From Polynucleobacter asymbioticus (GTDB lineage: Bacteria > Pseudomonadota > Gammaproteobacteria > Burkholderiales > Burkholderiaceae), in contig NZ_CP061297.1 in assembly GCF_018687575.1 (NCBI RefSeq), positions 1,556,821 to 1,620,820 of the forward strand: 64,000 nucleotides of DNA, written 5' to 3'. The position numbers and the translations under genes are program-made. Positions 1 to 9,257 of this stretch are shown here, piece after piece (positions within the stretch are counted from its first letter, which is position 1; each line of letters opens with the position of its first letter). Below the pieces are notes generated by a model, which saw only the letters and a list, made by a program, of their open reading frames with translations, was not told the origin of the DNA and ran no database searches.

Positions 1-2
1 AC

Positions 3-3000
3 CAGCAAAGTCAGAAGCTGAAGACCTCTATTGATATTCAAAATGTCCATCTCAGTAATGGCATTCGCAGTCATGAAGGTCAGCTAGTTGTGCAAACGCC
101 CTGGAGTCCTAATCCAATCAAATTGCAGGCCGACTTTGTACATCACCTTGGTGGACAAGCGGGTAATTGGCGCGACTGGGTTGGAAGTTTTTCATGGAAT
201 TTCTCCGAATTAAACCTTGGTCAGATTTCTAAAGATCTCAATCTTCCCCTGTATGAATTGGCTGGCAAGCTCAACTCCTCAGGCAGCCTAAAGCTTGATG
301 GCGGAAAGACCAATGGCGGACAAATGTCTTTAACGGCTGATCGACTCAGAGTGCAGCTAAACAAAGGTGAGGATCCGCTTGAGTTTGGCAGACTAGAGAC
401 TGATCTAGTTCAAGATACAGATGGCGGCCTCAATTCCATCACCACAAAATCTTTGTCATGGCGAAATATCGATAGCCCCGCCACCGCCCCCCTAGACAAA
501 TTAAGCCCAATTACTTTCCGCTGGCGCCCACCAAAAGATGGTGGCGAGATCAAAGAGTTTGGGTTCTCCTCCCCTAAAATTCAAGTGGAAGATATCGCAC
601 TCTTCGCACTGAATCTTCCTCTCCCAAAAAAGATTCATCAGTGGATCAAAATTTCTGAGGCGGATGGTGAGCTACAGAATTTAGAAATGAATTGGTCTGA
701 AAGTCAATCTGCGCTTTCAGCCTTACCAATACCTGGTAATTGGTTTTCTTCCAACAAGCTCGATTTCACCGTCAGCGCAAAGCTTAATGACATTAGCTTC
801 ACTGGCGTAAATAAATCAATGCCCTCAGCCTCAAATTTATCTGGCAACTTAGTCAGCAATCAGAAGCAGGGTAACTTCACACTGGATTCCAAAAATCTTG
901 AGTTGGGGATGAATGATTTTTTATCCGATCCTGAAATTCAACTGGATCGCGCAAAAGGTGAGATTAGCTGGTCCAAGCAAAAAGGTGGTTGGCAAATCAA
1001 TGCCAAGAAAATGCAGCTCAGCAATCCTGAAATTACCACCAACTTTGACCTTAGCTATCTCATCGGCGCCCCTAAGCAGCCCGATCAAATAACACTAGAC
1101 ATGGAGTTTGTTAAAGCCAAACTGGCGACCGCCCATCGCTATCTGCCAGTTAATATTGATAAAGAAACCCGGCAGTTTCTCAGCAAAGCATTTGAGGCAG
1201 GAGATATTCAGAATGGCTCCCTTCATATTAAGGGAGACCCCAATCAGATTCCCTTCCCCGTGGGAACGGTTGGTGAGCTTGACCTTCATCTTCCCATTTC
1301 TAAAGCAATCTATAAACCAGCACCCTTGCTGCCAAAAAGCCAGGGGGTTTGGCAGGCATTTAGCAACGTCAGCGGCAATATCGATATGAAGCAAGCGAGC
1401 CTGAATGTTGTCATTGATAAAGCTAATTACAAAAAAGTGGTTCTGACAAATGTCAAATCACAAATTCCCAATCTCAGCGCGAAAAATCTAATCGTATTAA
1501 TCAATGGCTCAGTCGAGGGTGATGGCTCCGAAATACTGGAATATTTATTTACATCTCCAGTAGGTGTGCAGCAAGCCAATCTAGCTAAGAACCTCACTTT
1601 AAAAGGTCCAGTTAGTCTAGGTCTTGATTTAAAGATTCCTCTATCTGGAAGCGATGATGTCAATTTCGATGCAAAAATTGTCCTTCCAGGAAATCAAGCG
1701 CAGTGGGGGGAAGTTCCGCCGCTCGATAATTTAAAAGGCAAGATACGAATCACTGAAATTAATCCTGAGTTTGAAAATGTCACTGCAAACTTCTTAGGTG
1801 GCGCCTTTAAGATTTCGAGTGCACCCTCTACAGCAGGAAATTCTAGCTTCAGCATTGGCGGCGATATCAATGCTAAGTTTATTAAAGATTATGTTTCGGG
1901 AAATTTAAAGTCTCGTGCTCATCCAGCGCTGCTATCTGCGATGAGCGGATCAGCAAAATATGAGGGCTTGATCAACTTTAATAAAGCAGGAAGTCAGACC
2001 AATCTGAAGTTTGATCTACGTAATTGGGCAAGTTCTGCCCCTGCCCCTGCCAAAAAGTTAGTGGGAACCCCCATGCTCGGTGAGTTCAATTTTAAAATTT
2101 ACCCAGCAAGCAAAAATAATTTAGTGCGTGCCGATTGGTCTGGAAAATTAGGAGATCAGTATTTCATTCAAGGCAATCTAAATTCTGCCAACGAAGTAAA
2201 AAATGCACTAGGAGTTGGGTCTTTAGCGCCATTGCCACAACAAGGCACTTCGCTGCACCTTGCAAGCAATGAACTGGATCTCGATCAATGGATAGAGTTT
2301 TTGGGGACAGGAAAACAGAAGATTGAAGTGAAAAAATCGGATGCTCCAGAAGGGGATATTCAAATCTCCGCGCAAATTAAAAAATTAACTGCGCTAGATC
2401 GTGACTGGATTGACGTCAACCTGCAGTCACAGAAAAAGAATGCCGTCTGGCAGCTGCGCCTGAATGCACCTCAAATTGCCGGTCAAGCTCAATGGCACCC
2501 AAGCAGTGGCGATCATCCCAGCGGATTGATTGCCGGAAGACTTGCGCGGCTGAAGCTACCGGATCAACGCATTTCTCCAGACTCGATTAACAAGGAGGAT
2601 GTCTCTCAAAAGCCACCTCCTCTTAAGACCCCCGTCAGCCCTAACGCGATTCCTAGTTTAGATTTAACAATTGACGACTTGAGCTGGACAAAAGCAAAGC
2701 TAGGTGCAGTGAAGATCAAATCCAAAACTAGCCAGGATCTATTAAAAGTCGAGTCTATTCAGATTAACAATCCTCAAGGTAATTCGACAATCAAGGGTCA
2801 GTGGAGCGCGCGCACTCAAAGTGCTACCGAAAAGAGTTCGATCACCGTCGATATGAATATCAAAGACGCCGGTCAAATCATTAACCACTGGAGTAATGCA
2901 AGGTCTGTGGAAGGCGGGGAAGGAACGCTCAATGCCTCACTTTCATGGTCTGGGCCACTCTTTTCACCAGCCTATGATTCTCTTGCAGGCAACGTTAGTC

Positions 3001-3608
3001 TTGATCTCACTAAGGGTCGATTACTCGAAGTCAATACTGATGGAGCAAAGTTGCTAGATGTTCTCAGCCTGCAGAGTCTCTTTAGATTTGCGACCTTGGA
3101 CCTAAAAGGCAGTCTCGGAAACTTAGCCACTAAAGGCACATCATTCAATTCAATTAATAGTAATTTTGAAGTTGCGCAAGGAATTGCACAAACCAAGCAA
3201 TTCACCATGATTCTCGATCAGGCCCGAGTTGCAATGACCGGGCAGATTAATGTTCCCAAAGAAACTCAAGATTTACGCATCACTATTTTTCCAACAATTG
3301 ATGCTACAGCCGGCTCATTGGCTGCATTCGTAATTAACCCCATCATCGGCCTGGGTGCGGTAGTTGGTCAGTACCTTATTACCAATCAAATTAATCGAAC
3401 CTTGCAAACGGATTATTTGATTCAGGGCTCTTGGGATAATCCAGAAGTGATTCCGCTTGATCAAAAGGGCCAACCGCTTGATGCAAAAACGCTAGAGACA
3501 ATTCGCACTAAAAATCTCTTGAAAGAGCAAACTAAACCCAGCTCACCAAATTCTGCGCCCGCAAACCCGCCCATAAACCAAAATCTTTCTACCCAAATAC
3601 CAGGCTAA
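3..3608 (+). CDS. yhdP: YhdP-family AsmA-like membrane protein, 5' end cut by window edge
   Basis: The reading frame is open from base 3 with no stop, so the gene begins before the window; the GTG at 90 is an internal codon. About 1200 C-terminal residues are visible. The sequence is rich in beta-strand-like stretches and ends with a conserved hydrophobic block (FVINPIIGLGAVVGQYL, near base 3350) typical of the AsmA_2 end of YhdP/TIGR02099 proteins. The family forms a long bridge across the periplasm for phospholipid transport between inner and outer membrane. In enterobacteria yhdP lies next to tldD, and here tldD is two genes downstream. The last 30 or so residues are a Pro/Ser/Asn-rich tail. 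The family call is confident; the N-terminal membrane anchor cannot be seen. Confidence 0.85.
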   Translation, partial: QQSQKLKTSIDIQNVHLSNGIRSHEGQLVVQTPWSPNPIKLQADFVHHLGGQAGNWRDWVGSFSWNFSELNLGQISKDLNLPLYELAGKLNSSGSLKLDGGKTNGGQMSLTADRLRVQLNKGEDPLEFGRLETDLVQDTDGGLNSITTKSLSWRNIDSPATAPLDKLSPITFRWRPPKDGGEIKEFGFSSPKIQVEDIALFALNLPLPKKIHQWIKISEADGELQNLEMNWSESQSALSALPIPGNWFSSNKLDFTVSAKLNDISFTGVNKSMPSASNLSGNLVSNQKQGNFTLDSKNLELGMNDFLSDPEIQLDRAKGEISWSKQKGGWQINAKKMQLSNPEITTNFDLSYLIGAPKQPDQITLDMEFVKAKLATAHRYLPVNIDKETRQFLSKAFEAGDIQNGSLHIKGDPNQIPFPVGTVGELDLHLPISKAIYKPAPLLPKSQGVWQAFSNVSGNIDMKQASLNVVIDKANYKKVVLTNVKSQIPNLSAKNLIVLINGSVEGDGSEILEYLFTSPVGVQQANLAKNLTLKGPVSLGLDLKIPLSGSDDVNFDAKIVLPGNQAQWGEVPPLDNLKGKIRITEINPEFENVTANFLGGAFKISSAPSTAGNSSFSIGGDINAKFIKDYVSGNLKSRAHPALLSAMSGSAKYEGLINFNKAGSQTNLKFDLRNWASSAPAPAKKLVGTPMLGEFNFKIYPASKNNLVRADWSGKLGDQYFIQGNLNSANEVKNALGVGSLAPLPQQGTSLHLASNELDLDQWIEFLGTGKQKIEVKKSDAPEGDIQISAQIKKLTALDRDWIDVNLQSQKKNAVWQLRLNAPQIAGQAQWHPSSGDHPSGLIAGRLARLKLPDQRISPDSINKEDVSQKPPPLKTPVSPNAIPSLDLTIDDLSWTKAKLGAVKIKSKTSQDLLKVESIQINNPQGNSTIKGQWSARTQSATEKSSITVDMNIKDAGQIINHWSNARSVEGGEGTLNASLSWSGPLFSPAYDSLAGNVSLDLTKGRLLEVNTDGAKLLDVLSLQSLFRFATLDLKGSLGNLATKGTSFNSINSNFEVAQGIAQTKQFTMILDQARVAMTGQINVPKETQDLRITIFPTIDATAGSLAAFVINPIIGLGAVVGQYLITNQINRTLQTDYLIQGSWDNPEVIPLDQKGQPLDAKTLETIRTKNLLKEQTKPSSPNSAPANPPINQNLSTQIPG

Positions 3609-3612
3609 GTAG

Positions 3613-4446
3613 ATGAACATGCCAAGAAATTCCTCTGAACTCAGCATAGCCTCGATACAAATGGTGTCGACCCCTAGCCTCAATGAGAATCTCGAAGTTG
3701 CAGCACGTTTAATTAAAGCAGCTGCGGACAGCGAGGCCCAGCTTGCCGTTCTTCCAGAATACTTTTGCTTAATGGGGTTGAAAGATACCGATAAAGTAAA
3801 AATCCGGGAGGCAGCAGGATCTGGACCGATTCAAGAGCGTCTTGCCGAGATGGCAAAAGAAAATAGCATTTATCTAGTTGCTGGCAGTATTCCTTTGGAG
3901 GCAAAAGAATCCAATAAGGTTCTGAATACCTCTTTGGTATTTGATCCAACGGGGAAGCAAATCGCTCGATACGACAAAATGCATTTGTTTGGCTTTCAGA
4001 CTGAAGATGAGCGTTACGAAGAATCCGAAACAATTGCTGCAGGCAGCCAACCAGGTAAATTTGCAATCAGCGTGAATGAAGTTGACTGGTACTTCGGCTT
4101 AAGCATTTGCTATGACTTACGTTTTCCAGAGCTTTACCGCGCCCTTGGGCAAGTTGATTGCCACATCATTCCGGCTGCTTTCACCTACACTACCGGCAAG
4201 GATCATTGGGAGATTCTCTTGCGCGCCCGCGCTATTGAAAACCAGTGCTATGTACTATCTTCAGCTCAGGGTGGCTTACATCTCAATCAACGTCGAACTT
4301 GGGGTGAGAGCATGCTAATTGATCCCTGGGGAGATGTATTGAGCAATCTACCTGAAGGGGAAGGTTTTATTCAGGGCAAACTCAGCAAAAATAAATTAAA
4401 AGAGGTACGCTCTAAGCTACCGGCACTAAAACACCGCAAGCTTTAA
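3613..4446 (+). CDS. Carbon-nitrogen (nitrilase-superfamily) hydrolase, Nit1-like
   Basis: A 277-residue protein of the nitrilase superfamily, branch 10 (Nit1/YbeM-like amidases). The Glu-Lys-Cys triad is visible: E49 in LPEYFC, K122 in YDKMHLF and C166 in SICYDLRFPEL. Nit homologues remove deaminated glutathione by hydrolysing its amide, and that role is plausible here, although the substrate cannot be read from sequence. It starts 4 bases after the yhdP stop and is followed 24 bases later by tldD, so all three are probably one transcript. The usual family length is 260-285 residues, so it is full length. Alternative: a generic omega-amidase. Confidence 0.85.
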   Translation: MNMPRNSSELSIASIQMVSTPSLNENLEVAARLIKAAADSEAQLAVLPEYFCLMGLKDTDKVKIREAAGSGPIQERLAEMAKENSIYLVAGSIPLEAKESNKVLNTSLVFDPTGKQIARYDKMHLFGFQTEDERYEESETIAAGSQPGKFAISVNEVDWYFGLSICYDLRFPELYRALGQVDCHIIPAAFTYTTGKDHWEILLRARAIENQCYVLSSAQGGLHLNQRRTWGESMLIDPWGDVLSNLPEGEGFIQGKLSKNKLKEVRSKLPALKHRKL

Positions 4447-4470
4447 TACAGAAAGTTCAGCAAAATCAAG

Positions 4471-5961
4471 ATGAGAGCACCAGAAGCATTATTTCCAAGC
4501 GATTGGACGAAGCCCAAAAAACAGGCTGACCTTCTCAAGCTAGCTAAATCTATTCTGCTCGAGCCAACCGGCCTCACCGAGCAAGATTTGCATCACACCT
4601 TTGGCAATATGTTTACACATCAGCTCGACGATGCTGACCTTTATTTTCAGCATACTCGCAGCGAGAGCTGGAGTCTTGAAGAAGGTATTGTGAAATCTGG
4701 CAGCTTCAGTATTGACCAGGGTGTTGGAGTGCGTGCAATCTATGGTGATAAAACAGCCTTTGCTTACTCCGATGAAATTAATTTAGAAGCCCTCAATAAG
4801 GCCGCTAAATCTACTCGTGTCATTGGACCTCAAGGCGGTACACGAGCAGTTGCAAGCAAAATATTTACACCCGTCTCAAACGGACTTTATTCAGATTTAA
4901 ACCCCCTTGACTCACTGGCTCCCCAAGAAAAGATTGCCTTGCTTGAGGGCATTGAGCGTCGCGCAAAAGCACGTGACCCCCGCATCATTCAGGTCATGGC
5001 CAGTCTTGCCGGTGAGTTTGATGTAGTGCTCGTGGTAAGGGCAGATGGTTTGTTGGCTGCCGACGTACGTCCGCTGGTGCGGGTATCGGTTCATGTGATT
5101 GCCGAACAAAATGGTCGTCGCGAATCCGGCTCATCAGGCGGTGGCGCTCGTCACGATTACCATTACTTCAATACAGAGCTCATTAATCAATATGTTGATG
5201 AGGCTGTTGATGGTGCGCTCATTAATTTGGATTCCCGTCCTGCGCCAGCCGGTCCAATGACAGTGGTTATGGGACCAGGATGGCCAGGAGTGTTACTACA
5301 TGAAGCGGTAGGTCATGGCCTAGAGGGTGACTTTAATCGCAAGGGCTCATCTGCTTTTGCTGGCTGTATTGGACAGCGGGTTGCAGCTAAAGGTGTCACC
5401 GTAGTAGATGACGGAACGCTGTCTGGACGTCGAGGCTCGCTCAATATCGATGATGAAGGCACGCCCACTCAATGCACCACCCTGATTGAAGATGGCATTT
5501 TGAAGGGCTATATTCAAGATAGTCTAAATGCGCGCCTGATGAATATGCCCCTCACTGGCAACGGCAGACGCGAGAGTTTTGCCTCCCTACCGATGCCCCG
5601 CATGACCAATACCTACATGCTCGCTGGCAAAGATGATCCTCAAGAAATCGTGGCCAGCATCAAACGCGGCCTGTATGCAGTGAATTTCGGCGGTGGCCAA
5701 GTCGACATTACCAGCGGCAAATTCGTGTTTTCAGCCTCAGAGGCCTATTGGGTTGAAAACGGCAAAATTCAATATCCCGTCAAAGGTGCCACCATCATCG
5801 GCAGTGGCCCTGAATCCCTAAAACAGGTCTCTATGATCGGAAATGACCTGAAATTAGACGGTGGCATTGGGGTTTGCGGCAAGGAAGGTCAAAGTGTCCC
5901 TGTGGGCGTTGGGCAGCCCACTTTACGTATCGACAGCCTGACTGTCGGGGGAACCGCTTAA
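4471..5961 (+). CDS. tldD: Metalloprotease TldD
   Basis: A 496-residue protein of the TldD/PmbA family. The zinc motif HEAVGH lies at residues 277-282, and the Gly-rich segment after it (GHGLEGDFNRKGSS) matches TldD rather than PmbA/TldE. TldD pairs with TldE to form a cytosolic zinc protease that degrades unfolded peptides and processes some RiPP-type peptides and antitoxins. Its partner pmbA is not in this window, as is usual in this group. It is full length and sits at the end of the yhdP-nit-tldD unit. There is a 19-base gap before the next gene. Confidence 0.95.
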   Translation: MRAPEALFPSDWTKPKKQADLLKLAKSILLEPTGLTEQDLHHTFGNMFTHQLDDADLYFQHTRSESWSLEEGIVKSGSFSIDQGVGVRAIYGDKTAFAYSDEINLEALNKAAKSTRVIGPQGGTRAVASKIFTPVSNGLYSDLNPLDSLAPQEKIALLEGIERRAKARDPRIIQVMASLAGEFDVVLVVRADGLLAADVRPLVRVSVHVIAEQNGRRESGSSGGGARHDYHYFNTELINQYVDEAVDGALINLDSRPAPAGPMTVVMGPGWPGVLLHEAVGHGLEGDFNRKGSSAFAGCIGQRVAAKGVTVVDDGTLSGRRGSLNIDDEGTPTQCTTLIEDGILKGYIQDSLNARLMNMPLTGNGRRESFASLPMPRMTNTYMLAGKDDPQEIVASIKRGLYAVNFGGGQVDITSGKFVFSASEAYWVENGKIQYPVKGATIIGSGPESLKQVSMIGNDLKLDGGIGVCGKEGQSVPVGVGQPTLRIDSLTVGGTA

Positions 5962-5980
5962 TACGGCTTAAAATAGTCGC

Positions 5981-7105
5981 ATGAGCCAACAAAACACTAA
6001 TCCCGCAAACTGGTACGCTGCCGTTGATAAAACGTCAGATACGGATGATCAACGTATTCACAACATTACTGTTCTGCCGCCGCCAGAGCATTTGATTCGC
6101 TTCTTCCCAATCTCGGGAACTCCTACTGAAGCACTTATTAGCAAAACGCGTAAAAAGATTCGCGACATCATTCATGGAAAAGATGACCGCCTACTTGTCA
6201 TCATCGGACCATGCTCGATTCATGATCCCAGCGCAGCGGTTGAGTACTGCCAACGCTTGCTCGCAGAGCGCGCTCGTTTTGCTGGTGAACTCGAAATTGT
6301 GATGCGTGTCTATTTTGAAAAACCACGCACGACAGTTGGCTGGAAGGGTTTGATTAACGACCCATACTTAGATGAGAGCTATCGCATTGAAGAAGGTTTG
6401 CGTATTGCCCGTCAAGTATTGATGGAAATTAATCGCCTTGGCATGCCGGCTGGCAGCGAATTCTTAGACGTTATTTCTCCACAATATATTGCCGACCTGA
6501 TTTCTTGGGGCGCGATCGGAGCACGCACAACAGAGAGCCAAGTTCACCGTGAACTCGCATCAGGTCTTTCTGCACCAATCGGATTTAAGAATGGTACTGA
6601 TGGCAACATCAAGATCGCCACCGATGCGATTCAAGCTGCTAGCCGTCCACACCACTTCTTATCGGTACATAAGAATGGTCAAGTTTCTATTGTGGAAACT
6701 AAAGGCAATAAAGACTGTCACGTTATTTTGCGTGGCGGTAAAGAGCCTAACTATGAAGCGCAGTATGTTCAAGCAGCCTGCTCCGAGCTTGAAGCAGCAA
6801 AGCTTCCAGCCAGTTTGATGGTTGACTTATCCCATGCGAACTCCAGCAAAAAACATGAGCGTCAAATTGTGGTGGCAGAAAATATTGCCGAACAAATTGA
6901 GTCCGGCTCAAATCAAATTTTTGGCGTGATGATTGAGAGCCATTTAAACGATGGCGCACAAAAATTCTCGCCTGGAAAAGATGATCCAAGTAAATTGGAA
7001 TACGGCAAAAGTATTACTGATGCCTGCATTAACTGGGAAGACTCAGTTAATGTATTGCAACGTCTAGCTTTAGCTGTGAAGAATCGCAGAAAAGCAAAGA
7101 AATAA
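5981..7105 (+). CDS. aroG: Class I 3-deoxy-7-phosphoheptulonate (DAHP) synthase
   Basis: Condenses phosphoenolpyruvate with erythrose 4-phosphate, the first step of the shikimate pathway. The AroF/G/H signature segments are present: GPCSIHD at 76-82, YFEKPRTTVGWKG at 111-123, the ARTTESQVHRE block near 180 and DLSHANSSKKHERQ near 280. At 374 residues it is about 20 longer than E. coli AroG, mainly at the N terminus, which in this family carries feedback-inhibition contacts. Which aromatic amino acid inhibits it cannot be told reliably, so the symbol is by family. It follows tldD by 19 bases and ends at a strong bidirectional terminator. Confidence 0.93.
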   Translation: MSQQNTNPANWYAAVDKTSDTDDQRIHNITVLPPPEHLIRFFPISGTPTEALISKTRKKIRDIIHGKDDRLLVIIGPCSIHDPSAAVEYCQRLLAERARFAGELEIVMRVYFEKPRTTVGWKGLINDPYLDESYRIEEGLRIARQVLMEINRLGMPAGSEFLDVISPQYIADLISWGAIGARTTESQVHRELASGLSAPIGFKNGTDGNIKIATDAIQAASRPHHFLSVHKNGQVSIVETKGNKDCHVILRGGKEPNYEAQYVQAACSELEAAKLPASLMVDLSHANSSKKHERQIVVAENIAEQIESGSNQIFGVMIESHLNDGAQKFSPGKDDPSKLEYGKSITDACINWEDSVNVLQRLALAVKNRRKAKK

Positions 7106-7141
7106 ATTGACCGAATAAAGCGAGACAGCTTTATTAAGCTC

Positions 7142-7174
7142 AAAAGAGACTAATTTATTTAGTCTCTTTTTTTT
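7142..7174. terminator. Bidirectional rho-independent terminator between the convergent DAHP synthase and adenosyltransferase genes
   Basis: AAAAGAGACTAA at 7142-7153 pairs with TTAGTCTCTTTT at 7159-7170 around a 5-base loop, followed by a T run on the plus strand and by its A-run mirror for the minus strand. The stop codon of the minus-strand gene lies in the loop, so the hairpin doubles as its 3' end. Confidence 0.85.
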
Positions 7175-7724
7175 CATGCTTCCATAAAACATCTTGACCA
7201 CCTGCAGCACGATTGAGTACACGTGCCAATACAAACAGAAGGTCCGATAAGCGATTGACATATTGACGGGGAGCGTCGTAGAGAGGCTCCTCCCAACCTA
7301 AGCGCACAATCGATCTCTCAGCACGTCTGCAGACTGTTCGACAGACATGTGCCTGAGCTGCTGCACGAGTACCACCTGGAAGAATAAATTCAGTCAGGGG
7401 AGGCAAAGTTGCATTGTATTTTTCTAGCCAGATATCTAGCTGGGCTACATGCTCTGGTTTTAGCAAGGTGTAATTAGGGATGCAAAGCTCACCACCCAGA
7501 TCAAATAAGTCATGCTGCACTTGCAAAAATAAGTCGCTCAACTCCTCAGCAAGACTCTCAGGGATGGATTCAGTCATCAAAACGCCGATTTCGGAGTTCA
7601 ATTCATCTACATCCCCCATGGCGCAGACGCGCAGATGATCCTTTTCTACTCGGCTACCATCGCCTAGCCCGGTCATGCCAGCATCACCAGTTCTGGTGGC
7701 TATTTTTGAAAGTCGATTTCCCAT
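7155..7724 (-). CDS. Cob(I)yrinic acid a,c-diamide adenosyltransferase, PduO type
   Basis: Transfers the 5'-deoxyadenosyl group from ATP to cob(I)alamin to form coenzyme B12. The PduO-type N-terminal signature TRTGDAGMTGLGDG spans residues 10-23, and the conserved CRRAER helix lies near 145. The open frame extends upstream to 7853, but the family start is the ATG at 7724 (MGNRLSKIATRTG), giving 189 residues, the usual size. The longer version would run deep into the divergent gene glcD. No B12 biosynthesis genes are nearby, so it may serve salvage of imported corrinoid. The start codon is only 18 bases from that of glcD. Confidence 0.9.
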   Translation of the reverse strand: MGNRLSKIATRTGDAGMTGLGDGSRVEKDHLRVCAMGDVDELNSEIGVLMTESIPESLAEELSDLFLQVQHDLFDLGGELCIPNYTLLKPEHVAQLDIWLEKYNATLPPLTEFILPGGTRAAAQAHVCRTVCRRAERSIVRLGWEEPLYDAPRQYVNRLSDLLFVLARVLNRAAGGQDVLWKHEKKETK

Positions 7725-7742
7725 AAAACTAATTATAGGTAA

Positions 7743-9257
7743 ATGGCTAAAATGATTCCTATGAATATGGTGACCCCACCCCCCGAACTCGCGGCTATTA
7801 CCGCCCTTCAATCCAAACTGGTATCGGCCCTGCGCCCCATCCTCCCAGAGCATGCCTTGCTATGGGAGCCTGAGGACACGATTCCTTATGAATGTGATGG
7901 CCTGGCAGCCTATCGACGCATGCCGCTGGCAGTTGCTCTGCCAGAGACCGAAGCGCAGGTTGCACAGATCCTCAAGGTTTGCTTTGACATGCAGGTGCCT
8001 ATCGTTCCACGCGGATCTGGCACCGGCCTATCTGGTGGCGCCATGCCTATTTCCCAAGGCTTGGTTCTATCGCTAGCCAAACTCAAAAAGATTATCAGTA
8101 TTGATCCTTTCACCAGAACGGCAGTTGTTCAGCCCGGCGTACGTAATCTAGCTATCTCGGAAGCAGTTGCCCATCTTGGCCTGTATTACGCACCAGATCC
8201 ATCCTCGCAGATTGCCTGCTCTATTGGTGGCAATGTGAATGAGAACTCTGGCGGTGTGCACTGCCTTAAATATGGCCTAACACTTCACAACGTACTCAAA
8301 GTTCGCGGTATTTTGATGAGCGGTGAGATCGTGGAATTTGGTAGTCTTGCGCCAGACTCTCCAGGTCTCGATTTATTAGCAATTGTGATGGGTAGTGAAG
8401 GCATGCTTGCCGTGGTAACCGAAGTCACAGTAAAGCTCATTGCAAAGCCAAAATTAGCACGCGTCATCATGGCCAGTTTTGACGATATTGAAAAAGGTGC
8501 CGATGCGGTTGCCGCCATCATCGCCGCAGGAATTATTCCTGCTGGATTGGAGATGATGGATAAAGCCACTACTCGCGCAGTAGAAGAATTTGTTCATGCA
8601 GGTTATGACCTCGAAGCCGAGACCATTCTTCTGTGCGAGTCCGATGGTACGCCTGAAGAGGTTGCAGAAGAAATTGAGCGCATGACTAAGGTGCTCGAAC
8701 AAGCAGGGGCTAGTGGTATTCAGATTTCTCAGAATGAAGCAGAACGCCTGAAGTTTTGGAGTGGTCGTAAAAATGCATTCCCTGCGGCTGGACGCTTAGC
8801 GCCTGATTACTACTGCATGGATGGCACTATCCCACGTAGAAATATTGGCACTCTACTAAGGCGTATTCAGGGCATGGAAAAGAAGTATGGCCTTGCTTGC
8901 CTAAATGTTTTTCATGCTGGTGATGGCAATATGCATCCCCTCATTTTATTTAACGGCGCAGATCAAGAAGAGTGGCATCGCGCTGAGGAATTCGGCACTG
9001 AAATTTTAGAAGCCTGTGTTGAGCTTGATGGCACGATTACGGGTGAACATGGTGTGGGGATTGAAAAGATTAACTCCATGTGCGTTCAATTTGGTGAAGG
9101 TGAACGCGAATCTTTCTGGGGTGTTAAAGCAGCATTTGATCCAGAGCGATTATTAAATCCTGACAAGGCTATTCCTACCCTGAATCGCTGTGCCGAGTAT
9201 GGTCGTATGCGCATTAGTGGCGGCAACTTACCGCACCCTGAGTTGGAGCGCTTCTAA
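7743..9257 (+). CDS. glcD: Glycolate oxidase subunit GlcD (FAD-linked)
   Basis: The catalytic FAD subunit of membrane-associated glycolate dehydrogenase, which oxidises glycolate to glyoxylate. The FAD-binding PCMH-type motif PRGSGTGLSGGA lies at 89-100, CSIGGNVNENSGG near 160-172 and the C-terminal GEHGVGIEK near 438. At 504 residues it is family-typical. Several ATGs lie close together (7743, 7752, 7761) and the ribosome site is weak, so the exact start is uncertain by a few codons. It heads the run glcD-glcE-glcF-yggS-proC. In freshwater bacteria this enzyme allows use of glycolate excreted by algae, which is inference from ecology. Confidence 0.93.
   Translation: MAKMIPMNMVTPPPELAAITALQSKLVSALRPILPEHALLWEPEDTIPYECDGLAAYRRMPLAVALPETEAQVAQILKVCFDMQVPIVPRGSGTGLSGGAMPISQGLVLSLAKLKKIISIDPFTRTAVVQPGVRNLAISEAVAHLGLYYAPDPSSQIACSIGGNVNENSGGVHCLKYGLTLHNVLKVRGILMSGEIVEFGSLAPDSPGLDLLAIVMGSEGMLAVVTEVTVKLIAKPKLARVIMASFDDIEKGADAVAAIIAAGIIPAGLEMMDKATTRAVEEFVHAGYDLEAETILLCESDGTPEEVAEEIERMTKVLEQAGASGIQISQNEAERLKFWSGRKNAFPAAGRLAPDYYCMDGTIPRRNIGTLLRRIQGMEKKYGLACLNVFHAGDGNMHPLILFNGADQEEWHRAEEFGTEILEACVELDGTITGEHGVGIEKINSMCVQFGEGERESFWGVKAAFDPERLLNPDKAIPTLNRCAEYGRMRISGGNLPHPELERF

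Noticed and set aside
3713..4066. 117-codon minus-strand open frame
   Set aside because: Antisense to the nitrilase-family gene, with no recognisable protein features.
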